From Plectrocnemia conspersa (taxonomy: Eukaryota > Arthropoda > Insecta > Trichoptera > Polycentropodidae): a stretch of 64,000 bases of DNA. Shown in pieces: positions 13,811-26,980 of the stretch. Position 1 is the first letter of the stretch. The number at the start of each line of letters is the position of its first letter. A model generated the notes under the pieces. That model saw only the letters and a list, made by a program, of their open reading frames with translations. It was not told the DNA's origin and did no database searches. The position numbers and the translations under genes were made by a program. The stretch covers positions 372,001 to 436,000 of the forward strand of contig VTFK01000207.1 in the NCBI GenBank assembly GCA_009617715.1, read 5' to 3'.

Positions 13811-15010
13811 AAATTCTTCAGTGTTGGATTGTAAAATATTCATATAATATATATCTCCAGCCAATTGGTAATTTTGGGTCAAGGACTTTATCATTGATGA
13901 AACGACGAGAAGTCTTCTTTTTCGTTTAAGATTTTGACTTTTATTTCAGCTCAAACGTTTGTTTTACGATTTTGCTATATAAGAAAATTAACATTTTTCA
14001 ATAACCCATCCGAATAAAAGAGCGGCAGTAACTCGCACGTAAATATACGATGAAAGAACGTAGAATCGACCGCGCGAACATTATTCACGTTATGATAACG
14101 TCCCGAGCTCTCCCCCAGGATAATACGGCGTTGTGTGTATGTGGGGCTTTATCCGAATATATATTGCCTTAAAAGGTTTCCGCGGCCGAAATTGTATATA
14201 TCAGGGCTTATAACCCACTTACTACGCTCGTCTCGTGTTTTGTGTCTTTTGCTTTGACACAGGCGTAACTTTTTATCCGAACACACCCGGCGGGATTAGG
14301 AAATCGTTTTATGAGAGTTCCATAACAACCAACGCCTAAACCCCCCGAAGATTACGTATCACTGTTGAGTGTCCTTGGACCGAGAATATGCGGAAACCAG
14401 TTGAGAATAATTTCACAGCTCCATGAGTTAGCATAGATTTTAGAGAAAAAGAAAGACTTGATATAATACTTTTGAAACTTACTTTAAAGCGATAAATTAT
14501 TTAATTTATAGTTACCTGTAATGTGCTTTATAGTTTATACTTTTTTTGGCAGGCCAAAGTCTCTTCTATAATATCGAATTGAACTCTCGCCAACTTCATG
14601 AAGATCTCTGATATTAAATAATTCACTTCGGCATCAAGTGTCCAAAGTTTTATCCAAATCTTACGATACACGGGTCGAGTTCCGGGAATCTTTCATGCAG
14701 CATTAATAATTCCGAAAACGTGGAGATTTATCTCGCAAAGCATTTTGTTTATCTACCCCGCCCCCCGCCCAGCATCCACTTCCGGGCAATGCCTATCGCC
14801 GTCTCTCTCTAGCGAAAACTTTTTGCCCGTTTGCAAGAATGAGGATAACGCTCTTGTAAAATTTAACGTGAAATTGCGCGAAAATTTATAGCGCATCCTT
14901 TTATCTCTTAAGAAAGACCGTTTTACCGCACGTTTCATGGATTCGGCTAAAATATATAAAAATATACGCTTCAAGGATAAAAAGTGCTAGGCGGACATTG
15001 TTGTCATTGG
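13811..15010. other. Two GC-richer islands
   Basis: Islands lie at about 13990-14420 and 14570-15000, with words such as GCGGCCGAAATTG and CCCCGCCCCCCGCCC. No supported reading frame is present; the 73-residue minus-strand frame at 14753-14974 shows no domain. These are candidate conserved non-coding elements. Confidence 0.35.
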
Positions 15011-17755
15011 GCGAATATAAAATGAAAAGGTATGATATAAGCTAAAATTCAAAGGTCAGAATTAAAAATCTAGAGGTCATGGTTAAAATACTTAATAAAA
15101 AAATATTGAAAATGTGGCGATTAAAATAGACAATCCAATATTATATATTCAAAGGATTTTGACGATAACCTTGAGAGAAAATCGATTTATTACAAACATT
15201 TTTATCACATATAAACAACAAAAGACAATACAAAACATTACTTAAGAATAGTTAGATTTTTTACAGAATTCTCGGAAAAATTAAATAAATAAAAACATGT
15301 ATAAAATGTGCTTTTAATAATACAATATATAATTCGAGATATCTTTATATTACTATTGAACAGAAAACTAGATGATCGTTGACTAGAGAAAAATCTGCAA
15401 TATGGTAATAATTTGTTATAATGAATGCGAATAATTAAAGAACCAGAACAGATCAATCTACTTTGATTCATTACAGTGTCACGTTTTGATTACAATGGAA
15501 CTTTAGACTCTCATATTTATACTTGAATCGTAGAGAAACTTTAATAGCAACTGTTGCTTTGACATTTTTTTATATTAAAATAAATTAAAGATAAAAATCT
15601 CTTTGGATAATAAAAGTACTTTTACGAAGATTATTCAATATTTAACATACTTAGATATAAAAAAACTTTAAATTTTCCCATATTTCATGAAAGCGTATAC
15701 ATAATTAACTTTTTAAACATTATTCTATCTAACACTAAAGTTGTTTACAAAGTTTTTTTTTGTAATATAATAATATAAAGATAAGGTAAAAGTTGTTCGT
15801 GATTTACTATTATTTTATTAACTTCATAATTCAATTTTAATACATATAGCTTGATATTTTTTTAGTTGGTGCCCACATTACATTATAAAGTATTCAAACC
15901 ATCTATTTATGATATTTATAGCTTTTATATTTTACAGAAAATATTTTTTTGAGTACTTAATGTAAAATACAGTTATTTAAAAAATTATATATGTAGTTAT
16001 TATTTTTTTAATGAAAATGTAAAAACAATAAATTTACTAAAAAAAATGTATCATAAGGCAAACCAATCGAAAAATTTCTGAAAACTAATATTCAAAAAGC
16101 TTGTCTCGTGACACAAACACACAAAACGCACCAAAATCGTATCGGCAGTAAACAACAATTAACGTCTCACAATAACGATCTCATATAACGCTTATGTAAA
16201 TATTCTTGCGTTTATTTAGAATTTATCTAAAGCATTTCTGCCGTGTAAACACGTCGTGGGTGTCGTATACAAATCTGATGGTAATAGACCAAAACCCTTT
16301 TTTTGTAAGAGTAGTGTATGTGTTTGTCGGTCCGAAATGACCAAATCTAGTGTCACCTCCCATTTACATATAATATTAGAGAAAAAATATCTTATAAAAG
16401 CCCAAAGAGCTTTTAAACACGAAAAATTATTTACATGGTTATCTGAAGTAATATATACATATTTATATATATTTAATAATTTAATATATACATATAATAT
16501 AAAATACTGTATTTATTCAAAATTAAAATAAAGTTTTTTAAATTAGTTCTACATAGGTAAACATTCTCCGGAGCCAAATAATAAATTCTATGCATGTTCC
16601 ATAAACGTTAAGCATATGTACTTGTTTGTGCCAAAATAAACCTTATTTCTATTAGATTAAGTTGTAACACATAGAATTATGTAAATAATTTGTATTTAAA
16701 CTAGCAACATATGGCCTAGAATATTTGGGTTAATAATTAAATATAAATACTTTTATATATTTATTTATAAATCACATATTTAATTTAGATGCGGATAATA
16801 CTGTTGATTTTTTTTTTTTTTGTAATTAAATTGATAATTAATTTTTATTTAAGATTTGTGGTAATCCCTGTAAAAAGTTAAAAAAAGTATGCAACATATA
16901 AATTTAATTTTTAGTTTACAATCTCGAAAATATTCTTCTTTTGTCCCTAAAAAAGATTTAGCTGGCAGTTTATTAGATTTTTCAGCCTAATCTTCATGGT
17001 GTTTTGTTTAAACATGTCATTATTAGTATTCAAAAGTCACCTGATGCTTTGCTTATTATCCAGTGGAAAAAATCACTTCTACCATATGCATTACAAATAA
17101 AGTTTAAAATAATAATAAAAAAAATTTCATTTCATAATTATTTAAATGTTATTTGGTTTTTTTAAGCAAAACAAAATACACCGTAAACAAAAAGAGTTTT
17201 TAGCGGCTCCATGGTTAATAAAATAGCATCGAATAATTAGATTTAAAAAAAAGTCTGTTTTTTTTCTTGTTTTTAGTACTACATCTTGAAGTATTCATCG
17301 CTAATTTGTGTATAAAAATGTTTGAAATGTTGATTGATATATCATAATTAAGTAATAATACAGTTAATGTTTTAGTTGTTTAAATCATAACTAAACTAAA
17401 TTAAACTTTTGACATAGTATCAGTTTATATCTGCTTTCATGATTTATTGAGTTCGTTAAAGCTTTAATTTATTTACTTGAAGCTAGAGTTAAGGATTCAC
17501 CAAATTATATTGAATAACTAATTTGAGGTTTGTCCAATTACCATTACCTTTTAAAGCCATTGTGTCGTTTGGATATAATTGTATATGAACATGTACTGAT
17601 ATTTATATACAAAAATAGATTAGGAATAAAATTTTTTTTTTGTAATATTAAAAAACTAGACAAATCTGAAAATAAAGCATGTTTTTTATGGTTAATCCAC
17701 CGGGTGTGTATTTGTCCTTTTCATGTGCTCCATATGAAACTATTGAAGTAAAAAA
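15011..17755. other. AT-rich non-coding stretch
   Basis: Long AT-rich DNA with TA-dinucleotide tracts (about 16450-16500). Short frames on both strands are composition artefacts. No genes, RNA genes or elements are supported. Confidence 0.55.
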
Positions 17756-18480
17756 TAATCATTTCAAAGGAATCTCTACCTGAGGCCAATTCAAGGACTA
17801 ACATAGTCGAGCGGAAAAATAAAAACCACTTAGTTTTTCCGGTCAAATAAAAACGAGTTACATTAAAACGAGGGGTCACTTTGCCGTAGATATTCATATA
17901 AAAAAATAAAGAGGAAACGTCCCCCGTGGCGAATCTATGACGATTTCTAAATTGAAATTGATACGAGAACAACAATGGAAACAACACACACGATTTCGTC
18001 GAAATTCATATTTTTCTAGTGGAATGTTTATTGACGCACGGAATTCAATTCGCTTCGCAGTGTTTTCAATGAAAACATCACAACTAGCCAAGTGGCCGAG
18101 TTATATCCTTAAACAGCGTGTAATGTAGCCGAATCAAAATATTGGACCCTCTCGGTAAGCAATCGCTGCTGATGGAATCGATCAATCTTATTTTTTTCTC
18201 CGACAGACGTCTGAGAAAATAACTGCGAGAAGAACGGAGGAGAGTAGAGGTGAAAAAATGTAAAAGAAAAAATATTACAATATCAATAGTGAGCGTCGAT
18301 AAATAAATAAAACCGATTCTTTGTCGTTTGGGGAAGAATCGGAGAATATGGCGAAATCGTTGCAAACACGCCAAGGCATTTATTATTAACCTTTTGCGCG
18401 CGATTGATGAAAGGATATATAAAACGCTCGAAACGAAATTTATTGGAAACACTTTGCCGCTCGCTTATTATTCGGCGCTA
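17756..18480. other. GC-richer island with frames on both strands
   Basis: Frames of 60-122 codons run on both strands over this balanced-composition segment, which is itself a sign of non-coding sequence with few stop words. No domain is recognised in any of them. It is a candidate regulatory or conserved non-coding region. Confidence 0.3.
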
Positions 18481-19810
18481 TATGATTGTATCGAAAGTGT
18501 TGATATTTAAGAGCGATTCGATAAATCATAAATATCTTGACAACTATAAATTAAAGAACTATATTTTGTTTCTTATAAAAAATATTGAACCACTTTGTAC
18601 TTTACATTTATATATTTTTTTTTATTTTAGACGGGTGATCTTAAAAAAATATATATTGAGTCTGAGGCAGGGGTACGAACTGAATTTTCGTTTTCATATA
18701 TAAAAAAAGTTTAAAATAGTGTATTTTTTTTTGTTTTACAATGTATGCAATAAAACTTTTATTTTTATTTAAACATGAGATATATAAAAAAGTAAGAAAA
18801 CAAAATTCAAATCGTTATTGTTATTTTTACTATGGTAACGTAATTATTTATAAATCTTTTTTTTTTTTTTATATACGTTGTGATAGTGTTGTGTGTTAAA
18901 AATCTCTGTGTCAATTTATTATATATGATTAAATTAACTAGTGTCGAAAAGCATCCACAACCGTTTTTTATAAAATGGTAATTTAATATATCTATAACAC
19001 TTTTTACTATGATCAACACTATGTTTCATAAGAATTGAAGGAATTCGTTACCGACTTATACCACTGGCTTATAGTGCTAATCGATAAGAGTTATATACGA
19101 TAAAACGTAAAACAACCAAACGTCTACGCATAAAAAAGTAGTAATATTTAGCTTTTGTATAAAGCAACCGATAGAACAACAATTATAATTATATAATACA
19201 TTTCCTAATAATAAAGTCGCTAAACTCACTTTGATTTGATTTTAATAAAATAATAAACGTTGTTTATATAATAAATAAATAATAAATATATAAAATTCAT
19301 ATTTAAAACTATAAAAATTGAGTGAAATATAAATAGTTAGTATGTAACCTATCATATCAGCTGATCCAAACAGTAGATAACATAAAAAATGCTTTTTTAT
19401 CCCACTAACAACATACACTATATTTTAAATATCTGTTGATATTATCTGATAATTAGATTCTAAAAATATATTTGCGACAATCAGACCCTAGCAAAAATAA
19501 AATTTAATTAATTATTAGGACATGTCATTTCTGTATTTTCCTGTATATTTTATATACTATCAATATGACATTCAATCAAAGGAGAATAATATTTATGCGT
19601 GTACACATTGTAGATTTTCATGTTATAAATTAATATCTAAAACTCTGAATACGCACTATATTAAGAAATTATTTTCACAATTAAACATTGCAAATGCTCA
19701 GGTAATATATAGATTTTTAATAAATACTAAATAAATCCTTCCCTAATCTCGACCAATACAATACTGCAGTATTAATTCAAACTAGAATTCTAAACAAGCT
19801 TCTCCTAGAA
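18481..19810. other. AT-rich non-coding stretch
   Basis: No supported feature. Short frames at 18807-19019 and 19522-19734 are asparagine/isoleucine/tyrosine-rich and typical of AT-biased chance frames. Confidence 0.5.
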
Positions 19811-20071
19811 TTAAATGTACCATAAGGTCAAACTTTGCCTGGTTGCGTGCATTAAAGCCATCTGCTGGTCGCGTAATAAATTATGGATTACCTGGTTTAC
19901 TTTGTCGGTGTACTTTTCGAACGTTTCCACTCCACTTTCCGCACTTTGCTCTTTACAATGAATCAGGTTCAATATCCCTAATGTCAGATTTGAATAAAAA
20001 TTTTTTTTTGCTTTCAGGTGCTGAAATTTTGAGCGACTGAAACGACACGAAAGAAGACAGAAAAGATACAA
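19811..20071 (-). CDS. Possible internal coding segment, unidentified
   Basis: On the minus strand an 86-codon frame contains a stretch of balanced, protein-like composition (GVETFEKYTDKVNQVIHNLL). A possible donor (CAG|GTAATC, near 19885) and a possible acceptor (TTTCAG, near 20025) flank the best part. The DNA is richer in GC than its surroundings. There is no recognised domain and no partner exon. The alternative is a conserved non-coding element, supported by a CTCF-like word inside it (19857-19868). Confidence 0.2.
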   Translation of the reverse strand: MYLFCLLSCRFSRSKFQHLKAKKNFYSNLTLGILNLIHCKEQSAESGVETFEKYTDKVNQVIHNLLRDQQMALMHATRQSLTLWYI

Positions 20072-20385
20072 ACAAAGAAGTGAGATATTACATCTAAAAT
20101 TTTGATTATTTCATACAAATGTATAGCAGACGAGAAATTGCTAAACTCAATGAAATGAAAACTGTTCCGTTGCCATTGTATAATACTCCCTTTATTGAAA
20201 TATTTGGTACTTATTTCTTAATACTACGATAGTATCATTCTTAATGGAATGTCAGAACATAATAAATGGTTTAAATTTAGACTTATTTAAAATTTATTAT
20301 TATTTAATTAATATTACCTTCAAGCCTAGAAAATATATTTATATACTGCTCTTAGATGATATTATATTTAGTTTCTAGAAATGAA

Positions 20386-20895
20386 AATATACACATCGAG
20401 AAAGGAGATATCGGAAATAATTGCATATATATAAATATATTACGTAATAACGCTAGAAATAACTGTCGCCTGCATAAGTAATATTAAAAATAATAGCGAT
20501 TGTAATATAGTCATTGAGACACTATTGACAAGAATATTCATTATTTTAACGCATGATTGTTTGTTTTTTTTTAATAATAATGATGTAATTATAGAGTCAT
20601 ACTCAATTTAAGAAAGATTAATATCGCTAAATACATTAAAAAAAATTTAAATAATTCTATCTATATTATAAGTATATTAATATTCTCACACATCCCTATT
20701 TTCCTATAATACATAGCAGCACATAATTCATTTTGAGAGAGGTAATTGCTCTAAATACTCTGGTTTTTGTCTTTATATTACAATAGCTATTATTTTTGAT
20801 ATTACTTATGCAGGCAACAATTATTTCTAGAGTTATTATTTAATAAATTTATATATATGAAATTATTTTCTATATCTACTTTCTCGGTGTATATA
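20386..20895. mobile_element. Fold-back element with ~125-bp inverted arms
   Basis: The left arm (about 20386-20510) and right arm (about 20772-20895) are imperfect reverse complements over roughly 125 bp. Shared segments include CTGCATAAGTAATAT, AAAATAATAGC and CATATATATAAAT when the right arm is inverted. The interior of about 260 bp is AT-rich and non-coding. Size and structure fit a non-autonomous terminal-inverted-repeat or fold-back DNA transposon. No target-site duplication was identified, so the superfamily is not assigned. Confidence 0.65.
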
Positions 20896-21157
20896 TAATT
20901 GCAAATGAAATAGTGTTAACATTGAAATCAGAATAAAACAGCATATGAACTTTGGATAAAATAAAATAAAACAGAAAGGTTACTAAGTAATATATACACT
21001 ACTCTCAATGAATATTAACGGAGCCACATTTGCGAAAGTAGAAGATATAAAAAAATACGTAGGGTTTATTACAAATACTAAAAAGTAAATGGACGTGAAC
21101 TAAGCTTGATGCTAAAAATATTTTTATATTACAACAGTAAATAATTATGCTTAGGAT

Positions 21158-21322
21158 AAATAGTTTTGAGGAAATCGTCTCTACTTATGCCTAGTTTATC
21201 TTATTTTTTTGAGTGATGTTTTACACATGTTTCACAACCATAAGTAACAAATAATCTTATTATTCAAAAAAAAAAAAAAGATAAGCTAAGCATAGGTAAA
21301 GACGAATTTCTCAAAACTATAT
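21158..21322. mobile_element. Short fold-back element with ~57-bp arms
   Basis: The left arm (21158-21214) and the inverse of the right arm (21263-21322) align along their whole length with few mismatches, for example TAGTTTTGAGGAAATCGTCT against TAGTTTTGAGAAATTCGTCT. The spacer is about 48 bp. It is non-coding and resembles a small MITE or a fold-back relic. Confidence 0.65.
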
Positions 21323-21454
21323 TTGAGCCAATTTTGAACTAAAGGAACTCATGTAAGAGTCAGTTCGTCAGTTGTCATATTTTGAAAAATTCATATGGAA
21401 TAGAAAATTGTTCAAAAGGAGTAGTGAGTAGATAACCAAAAATTAGTTAAATAG

Positions 21455-21491
21455 GTCTTTTTAGTCTAGCAAAATGCTAAACTAAAAAGAC
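21455..21491. repeat. 37-nt near-perfect hairpin
   Basis: The arm GTCTTTTTAGTCTAGCA (21455-21471) pairs at 16 of 17 positions with 21475-21491 across a 3-nt loop. It is close to, but separate from, the fold-back element ending at 21322. Confidence 0.55.
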
Positions 21492-22259
21492 TAGAAAAAA
21501 ATTTAGTATGAAATGTTTAAATTAGAAAAGTGAATTTTTCTTAAACTATCCTGCATTTTTTTAAATTATTTATTTTAATAGCCAAGAAATTAAAAAATAA
21601 CATTTCAATAAACTTGCTATTTGATTCATTTCAAACGATGAGGATTATTTTGCGGATATTTTTTTGCTAATTCATTCCATGAAAGGTGAATATTCGAATT
21701 TTTAATATTAGCGTATATCGATGTCTGTTTCCGGAAACCGGTTATTAATAATTTGAAAAATTCGAGAACCTGTTAGTAAAAAATACAAACCTTCACACGT
21801 GCTAAACGGAAATGTCTGTTTGTGAGTAATATATTGAAAAATAATTGGACTCTGAATTTCGATTGCAAATAAATGGAACTTCAACAGTAAATGAGCAATA
21901 TATATATAACAATATTTCTAAAAACAATTAAACCTATCAGTAAAATGTTAACTATTTAGATGTTTTTTTAAAGAAAAGCAGTTTTTAAAATAAATATATT
22001 AATCATCTGATTTTTAAGTTTAATATGGAATATTTATTTTATGTAGATACATTCTTTAAATGGCGTTAATTTAAAAATTACATTTTGGCGTATATAGCTA
22101 ATAAAAAATATTTATCTAGCTTTGACTAATTATTTAAAATTGAACAGGTACGTGTTCATTATGTGACGTATTAAGTTTAATTTTCAATTGACTTAACGTA
22201 ATTACGATTAAATTGATTCGTGTGGTTTAGTTATTTGCAGTCTTTTGATTAAATCTTTC

Positions 22260-23920
22260 ACGCTACAAAAATGAACGGTCTTAGCATTGAGCGATAGGGC
22301 AAATTTCTGGATGACTTATGGTCTTAATCTCAAGGTCTCAATAAAAATTAGAATGGTGCGTTAACAGCACTCCGAAATATAATATTATAGAACCTTTGAA
22401 TAATATATCTCTTGATTTAACCATTTGGTACAGCCCTAGAGCTGAATACTATAGATTCCATGTGGTTTTTAGATCTGTTTGTATAGCATTAAATTATTTT
22501 ATTTTGATCTTTTCATTAGCCAATACATTATTTTTCGTTCGTTTCATGGTCACGAACCTCTTGTGCCTTTCGGAGGTGGTGACAAAATTCCTCGATTCTA
22601 AAATCCAAATTGATTTGTAGCCTATACCGGCTTTTAAAAGGCATTTAACAACTACTTCTTCGTAAGTTAAGCAACTTTGTTTTTCAAACGATTTTAAGCT
22701 ATGACAATCGTCGCTCCGATAAGTATTTCGCACATTTTGTAGTACCATAGGAATCCAATCATGGGTCTCTATTAACGAAAAATATGCAGCAATTATTAAC
22801 TCGTAATATTTATTACATGCTGATGACCTAAAAGTGTTTCAAAGTATTAGATTCAGAGTAGTAAAATAATCTGTTAGAAATATAAAAAATAATCTACACA
22901 TTGCTTTGGTTGTATATTTTTTAGTTTTTGAATTAGGCCTCTGTGCCATACTTTATCAAAAGCTTGAGCAACATCTAAGAAAATAGCTGAACAAATATAT
23001 TTTTCTTCTAGCACTTTTTCTATTAAATCAGTAATGCGATGCACCTGATCGAATGAAGAATGTGAATTTTGAAACTTAAACTGATGATCAGGAATTGCTT
23101 TTTTCTTCCTTATTTTGAGTTTCATTTTTTTAACATGTTTATCGAATACTTTAGTTGCTATTGGTAGCAATGATTATAGGTCTGTACGATTTTATTTTAT
23201 TACTTCTGCTATTTTGCAGGCAGTGGGCACATGTTTTAATCTAAATACTGCCATAATAAAATATGTTAGTTTAATTATTGCCTTTTTTGAAAACTTCTTT
23301 CTAATTTCAACAGTTATTAAGTCAAATCCGGTTGCTTTATTTGAATTAGTTATTATTTCAATAGCTACTTCTGTTGGTGTTGTATATATTATTCCTTCGT
23401 TTTATTAGTTTTTTTTTTTTGCCGTTATCTTGTATTTTTGTTTCATTAGGTTTAAAGACTTTTTCAAGATGGTTTGCAAAGCGTTGGCTTTTTGTTTGTT
23501 ATCCCTCGCCAAGTCTCCATTTATCGTTTTAATTGACATTGCATTCCATAAAGAATATTCTGCTGTTCAATTATTTAGGTAATTATTTAATTTATTCTTT
23601 ATTTAATTTCTAAGTTCTTAGTTTTAATTTTTGCGCTTTATTATTCAAAATATTTTTATCATTATGATCTCTGGTTTAATGTAATATTATTCTTGCCCTT
23701 CTTTCTTTATTTACCAGATTTCTTATCTCTATTGTGAAATTATTGCTTACTGTCTTATGTGTGAGTTCCTTAGCATTGTTCCAAGCTGCTTTTTGAATGC
23801 CCTTAAAGTAGTACTTGGTTTCTTCCTTGAGTTTTTGTTTTGTTTTAAATTGTACATTGAGCTTAAAATGTGTATTCTGATAAACTAACATATAACATAC
23901 TTTACAAGGCATTATTGTGT
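22260..23920 (-). pseudogene. Jockey-like retrotransposon relic 1 (RT region)
   Basis: Read on the minus strand, the piece at 23676-23912 carries an endonuclease-RT linker ending EIRNLVNKERRAR. The next part (about 23180-23405) reads TEVAIEIITNSNKATGFDLI and KFSKKAIIKL. The piece at 22874-23170 carries AIPDHQFKFQNSHSSFDQVH, IEKVLEEKYICSAIFLDVAQ and AFDKVWHRGL, the RT palm motifs of Jockey-type non-LTR elements. The distal end (about 22330-22400) reads like the C-terminal VNAP region. Stops and frameshifts break the gene throughout, and no 5' gag or poly-A end is seen. It is related to the relic at 33900-35000 by shared C-terminal DNA. A dead, 5'-truncated copy. Confidence 0.82.
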
Positions 23921-24159
23921 GGGCGATAAAGTACTAATTCTTTAACGGTTTGACTTTTTTTAGATCTGGCATGCACACCTGTCCTACTTGTAATATAATT
24001 ATATTTATAAAGAATTCAAATGGTTTCTATATCTGCTGGTGACAGCAAGAAGGTCGTACTTAAAACAAAAATACATTTTCTAAATATATTCTCTTGGCTA
24101 AATACTATTTATATATTTTATAAAATATAATAATTAGACTACACCTAAATATATTTTCC

Positions 24160-24612
24160 CACGATTCATACGCACACGCGCCATGGCAGGCCACACACGC
24201 CAGATAAAGACGTTGCTGCACACAGCATAATGGCACTGGGTACACGCGAAATTAGACGTCGGAATGGAAAAGGGGAAACCAATTGTGCGGCGTTAGGAGA
24301 TCTGACACCTAATTCATCGGCAACCGCTCTCGTCTACGTGACTTGGTTTCGTACTTGCGGCCCCGAAGCTTTCACCAGAAATACCAAACATATTTCTGGC
24401 AATGCTGCCACCCCTTTTGGCCAGAAAACGGGGACAATGGAGCGGCATCCCCCGTCAATTCCACGCGGCGGTCGATGGCGGGATGTGCTGTGATTATATC
24501 ACACCCCGATTCAATATCCTCATATTGATCTTGTATTATCAGATTTTTTTTACTGGAGCGTGGTGGGAGATGTGTGGGAGACGTGGGAGAGACGGGCCTG
24601 ATAAATAAAATC
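24160..24612. other. GC-richer island, candidate regulatory element
   Basis: Balanced to GC-rich sequence with overlapping plus-strand frames in more than one register (24230-24493, 24343-24528, 24402-24608), none with a known domain. Overlap in several registers argues against coding. It includes CCACGCGGCGGTCGATGGCGG and a purine-rich GGGAGATGTGTGGGAGACGTG run. Confidence 0.3.
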
Positions 24613-26853
24613 TTTTATTTCGATATCAATTTTCGATAGATGAAATACGCAGAAACGTGTTTGTTTATTTGTTCGATGAATAATGCTACTTATCAATAGA
24701 ATAAAATGATTATTATTATATAATATGGTTTTATTTATTTATTCTGTAAGCATATGTACTAGTTCGTCGGTTTTTCTATGATTTAAAAATACAACAAAAT
24801 CAATTTCTTGAGATTATTAAAATTTTATTTACAATTTGTATTTTGACTTATTATTTTTTAAATTTAAGAATTAATATAATTTTTCTAAGAACCATTTGAA
24901 GCTTTTTAGCTGTATGCTTTTTCAAACGTGAAGATAAGGGCTCGTTTCTATTTACGACATATAATAGTAATTTATAAACTATGCCCCAAGGAAACAAAAA
25001 TATTTGCTTACGACACATCTATTAAGATATGTCGTAAGCAAATATATTGTTTAAGTCGTTCGTCTAAAAATATCTACATTCTAAACACAAATCACATAAA
25101 AAGGGCCACAGTATTATTTTCTCGTAAAATATGTTAACATGCATAATAAACATCTTAAAATATTTTTAATCCAAAAAAAAAAATTTGGTAAATGTGAAAT
25201 TAAAAAAATATTACTCCAAGTCATAAATATATTCGCTACAGTTTTTCGCATGAATATTAAACAAACGTCACGAGAATATAATTAATATCTAAGAAATGCT
25301 TAATTTCATAAAAAACTTTTACAAAAACTTACGATCCCTTTGAATTATTTTTTTTAATTATTATTATACTTGTAAATACTAGTAGCAGATAATCATATAT
25401 TTTTATCTTATCATTTCTATAAAAAGTTTATGAGAATCCTACTGTATTTTCATGTTATTGATACATATTTTTATATACTCAGCACTGTGACATAAAAAAT
25501 AAAAACATCTAGTAATATATAAAAGTTACTTCTATGCTACCCATTCATATCATCCGTAATAGAGGGAAGAGTAATATTTTCCGATGCCTTTCCATCGCTT
25601 TACATATCATTATTTGTTAAAAATATTTTTTAAATATTTATAAATTATTGTAAAATTGAAATGGAATCTCTCTTTTTAGATTACAAGAGATCATACAATT
25701 TTTATAAAAATATTTATTTTTTATTGCTCTCTAAATTTACTGAGATGCGATAATAAAATTATATAGCAGAAATTATTTTATATACACTAATCTTTTATAT
25801 TAATTTAATATATATTATTATTAATAAAACATACCTAGATATAACAAAGCTTTAAACGAGCCACTCGTGTTTTTGATGTGTCTAAAATAAAACGTCTCCA
25901 AAATCGTTATTATATTCATAGAGCATTCCAATTACTTTTCGCTAACGTTATTTTATACACATTTAATTTAGACTTAATTTTAGCCCGCTGATATGTTCAC
26001 AATGGGTGGGGATTATGGTGTCTGATAATTTGAAAAGGGTTGAGTCTCTAACGATAGAATATCAACGAAATGAAGATAGCTACGGTTCAAAATTAAATTC
26101 TTGTATAATTATACGTAATTATAAAGCGTAATAAACTAATATGTAATGCGTAAACGTGAACGTTAATAATCTAGCACGTAGTGTTTACGTCATATTTATT
26201 ATAGTGTGATTCTAATCAAATTTAAATAAATGAATTATTGTATAAGAAGTAAGGTTTGTGATGAATAAATTATTTTTACATGCTCTTACTAATCGATAAA
26301 TCGTTGTATTCAAAACTATTTTATAAAAAACATTACCTTTTTAAAAATATCTATTTAGAATAAGTTTTGATTATTTAAAATGTTCGCAAAATGCATTTAG
26401 ATTTATTATGACTATCTTAAAAAATAAACAATAGCGTGTTCTTGAAATAATATAAATAAACCCTAAAATAAACTGTTTGAAAATATTTGATGGACTTGTC
26501 TGATAAAACTTGAACAAAAATATAAATAAACCCATTTGTATATCCAATATAAATAAATTAACGTTTATTTTGTGGATTAAAGTTTGTCGTCAGTATACTT
26601 CAATCGGACAAAGTAATGAGCTTTAAAGATTCAGATTACACATACATTTTTAATCACCCTATATACGAGTTCGTGGTAATCGATTTTGTTTGAACACGAC
26701 CGGTCTTGTATCGAGAGTAGATTTGATCAAAATTTGACGGTTGTTTTATTCTGATTGACATGGGAATGATTCGTAAACTTTTCATGACTCAATGAAACGC
26801 ATTAATATGTATCACCGACTACTACTAATATATACATATATTTTTTTTTTCAG
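24613..26853. other. AT-rich stretch upstream of the signal-peptide exon
   Basis: It is AT-rich throughout, apart from the hairpin at 24992-25052. The last 30 bases before 26854 are a polypyrimidine tract ending in CAG, the acceptor of the exon that follows, so this stretch is at least partly intron if that acceptor is used. Confidence 0.5.
24992..25052. repeat. 61-nt hairpin, ~26-bp stem
   Basis: The arms at 24992-25018 and 25027-25052 pair almost completely (the core TTTGCTTACGACACAT pairs with ATATGTCGTAAGCAAA) across an 8-nt loop. Total length and stem are within the lower range of animal pre-miRNA hairpins, but nothing recognisable as a known miRNA was seen, so it is recorded only as a structural repeat. 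Confidence 0.6.
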
Positions 26854-26980
26854 TTACGAACCGACGTCCGAATATGGAACACAGTGTTGTATTATAATTA
26901 TCAAAGAAGTGTAAATTTATTAAAATATTTGTGCATAATAATAGGTAAATACCGCGTATTATAAATAAATTCAATAAGCA
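26854..26980 (+). other. 5' untranslated part of the signal-peptide exon
   Basis: A clean acceptor (a long T run, then CAG at 26851-26853) precedes the exon, so the first coding exon appears to be spliced to an upstream non-coding exon that is not identified here. The leader is 127 bases with ordinary composition. Confidence 0.5.
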
